From: Streptomyces sp. NBC_00448
GTDB taxonomy: Bacteria > Actinomycetota > Actinomycetes > Streptomycetales > Streptomycetaceae
Direction of reading: 5' to 3'
DNA: 64,000 nt
Assembly: GCF_036014115.1 (NCBI RefSeq)
Contig: NZ_CP107913.1
Location: 2,421,001 to 2,485,000 of the forward strand
Position numbers and translations under genes: made by a program. Below are positions 63,715 through 64,000 of this stretch, one piece after another. The notes under the pieces are model-generated. The model was given only the letters and a program-made list of their open reading frames with translations. It had not been told where the DNA came from and did not search any database. Every line of letters starts with the position of its first letter. Within the stretch, counting starts at the first letter, position 1.

Positions 63715-64000
63715 GCGCCGCCCTCTTCTCGTTCGCCGGGCTCTACGGGCCCGCCCCGCGCGTCGCCGCGGTACGCCTCGATCTCCACCTCGACCAGCAC
63801 CCGGGAGTCCGCGAACCCCGCCACCACGACCATCGTGGCGGCCGGCCGCACCGCCCCGAACACCTCGAGATGCGCCCGGCCGACCTCGTCGGCGTCCCGC
63901 GCGTGGCTGAGGTACATCCGGGTCCGGATCACGCTGCCGGCGTCCAGGCCGAACGGCTCCAGCGCGGACAGCGCGCTGCGGAAGGCGCTGATCGTCTGGT
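63711..64000 (-). CDS. RidA-family protein (5' end outside window)
   Basis: The frame runs to the window edge; about 95 residues of the C-terminal part are visible. [20 protein letters not shown] and [20 protein letters not shown], ending IEAYRGD, match RidA/YjgF enamine-imine deaminases. RidA clears reactive 2-aminoacrylate and related enamines. The last ~20 residues are a Gly/Glu/Pro tail. Stop overlaps the hisF start (ATGA). Confidence 0.88.
   Translation of the reverse strand, partial: QTISAFRSALSALEPFGLDAGSVIRTRMYLSHARDADEVGRAHLEVFGAVRPAATMVVVAGFADSRVLVEVEIEAYRGDARGGPVEPGEREEGGA

Noticed and set aside
1..64000. CRISPR arrays, insertion sequences, prophage or an antiphage cluster
   Set aside because: No regularly spaced repeats, transposase, integrase or phage structural motifs were seen.

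Overview
The window is very GC-rich chromosomal DNA (roughly 70-75% G+C by eye) with GTG and TTG starts, many secreted and twin-arginine proteins, and actinobacterial families such as an ANTAR regulator, TrpM and an HGxxPAAW protein. It reads as a chromosome core segment of Streptomyces or a close relative. The order coaE, rpsA, polA, ANTAR regulator with liv transporter, pyk, gltB/gltD, lgt, trpC-trpM-trpB-trpA, trpE, hisI, hisF matches, from general knowledge, the core region around SCO1996-SCO2048 of S. coelicolor. No prophage, insertion sequence or CRISPR array is visible.

Layout. 1-6.6 kb: the 3' part of a GH29 alpha-L-fucosidase, then on the other strand a slipin, a TPR protein, coaE and a PAC2 protein, and then a secreted beta-helix protein. 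6.6-19.4 kb: rpsA with a strong promoter, a methyltransferase coupled to the helicase hrpB, a secreted lytic transglycosylase, polA, a divergent FdhF/YdeP-type molybdopterin oxidoreductase and a thioesterase. 19.4-21.1 kb: a freestanding LAGLIDADG-like gene, an odd tRNA and a PdtaR-type ANTAR antiterminator. 21.2-27.2 kb: a complete branched-chain amino acid ABC transporter (binding lipoprotein, LivH, LivM, LivG, LivF; the last four genes overlap by four bases). 27.7-38.9 kb: pyk, a Tat-exported 5'-nucleotidase, a coupled decarboxylase and N-hydroxylase pair of siderophore type, a lipoprotein, an aminopeptidase N and a metalloprotease-like protein. 39-47.4 kb: gltB/gltD, a VIT1/CCC1 transporter and lgt. 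47.5-58 kb: a DsbA-like protein, trpC-trpM-trpB-trpA, three small membrane-protein genes, a sedolisin, trpE and hisI. 58-64 kb: a proline-rich anchored protein, a TIGR03085 protein, an MFS transporter with its ArsR-like regulator, an O-methyltransferase, hisF and the 3' part of a ridA gene.

How the genes fit together. Amino-acid metabolism dominates: glutamate synthase, tryptophan and histidine synthesis, and branched-chain amino acid uptake. Envelope functions recur (lgt plus three visible lipoproteins or anchored proteins, a transglycosylase, DsbA).

The most unusual signals are: (1) a family of imperfect inverted-repeat intergenic elements, at least six copies in 64 kb, whose ends lie a few bases after stop codons; (2) a tRNA with anticodon CAA and class I architecture next to a LAGLIDADG-like gene; (3) a 46-bp double palindrome between an ArsR-like gene and a methyltransferase; (4) an orphan desA/desB-like pair without the other desferrioxamine genes.
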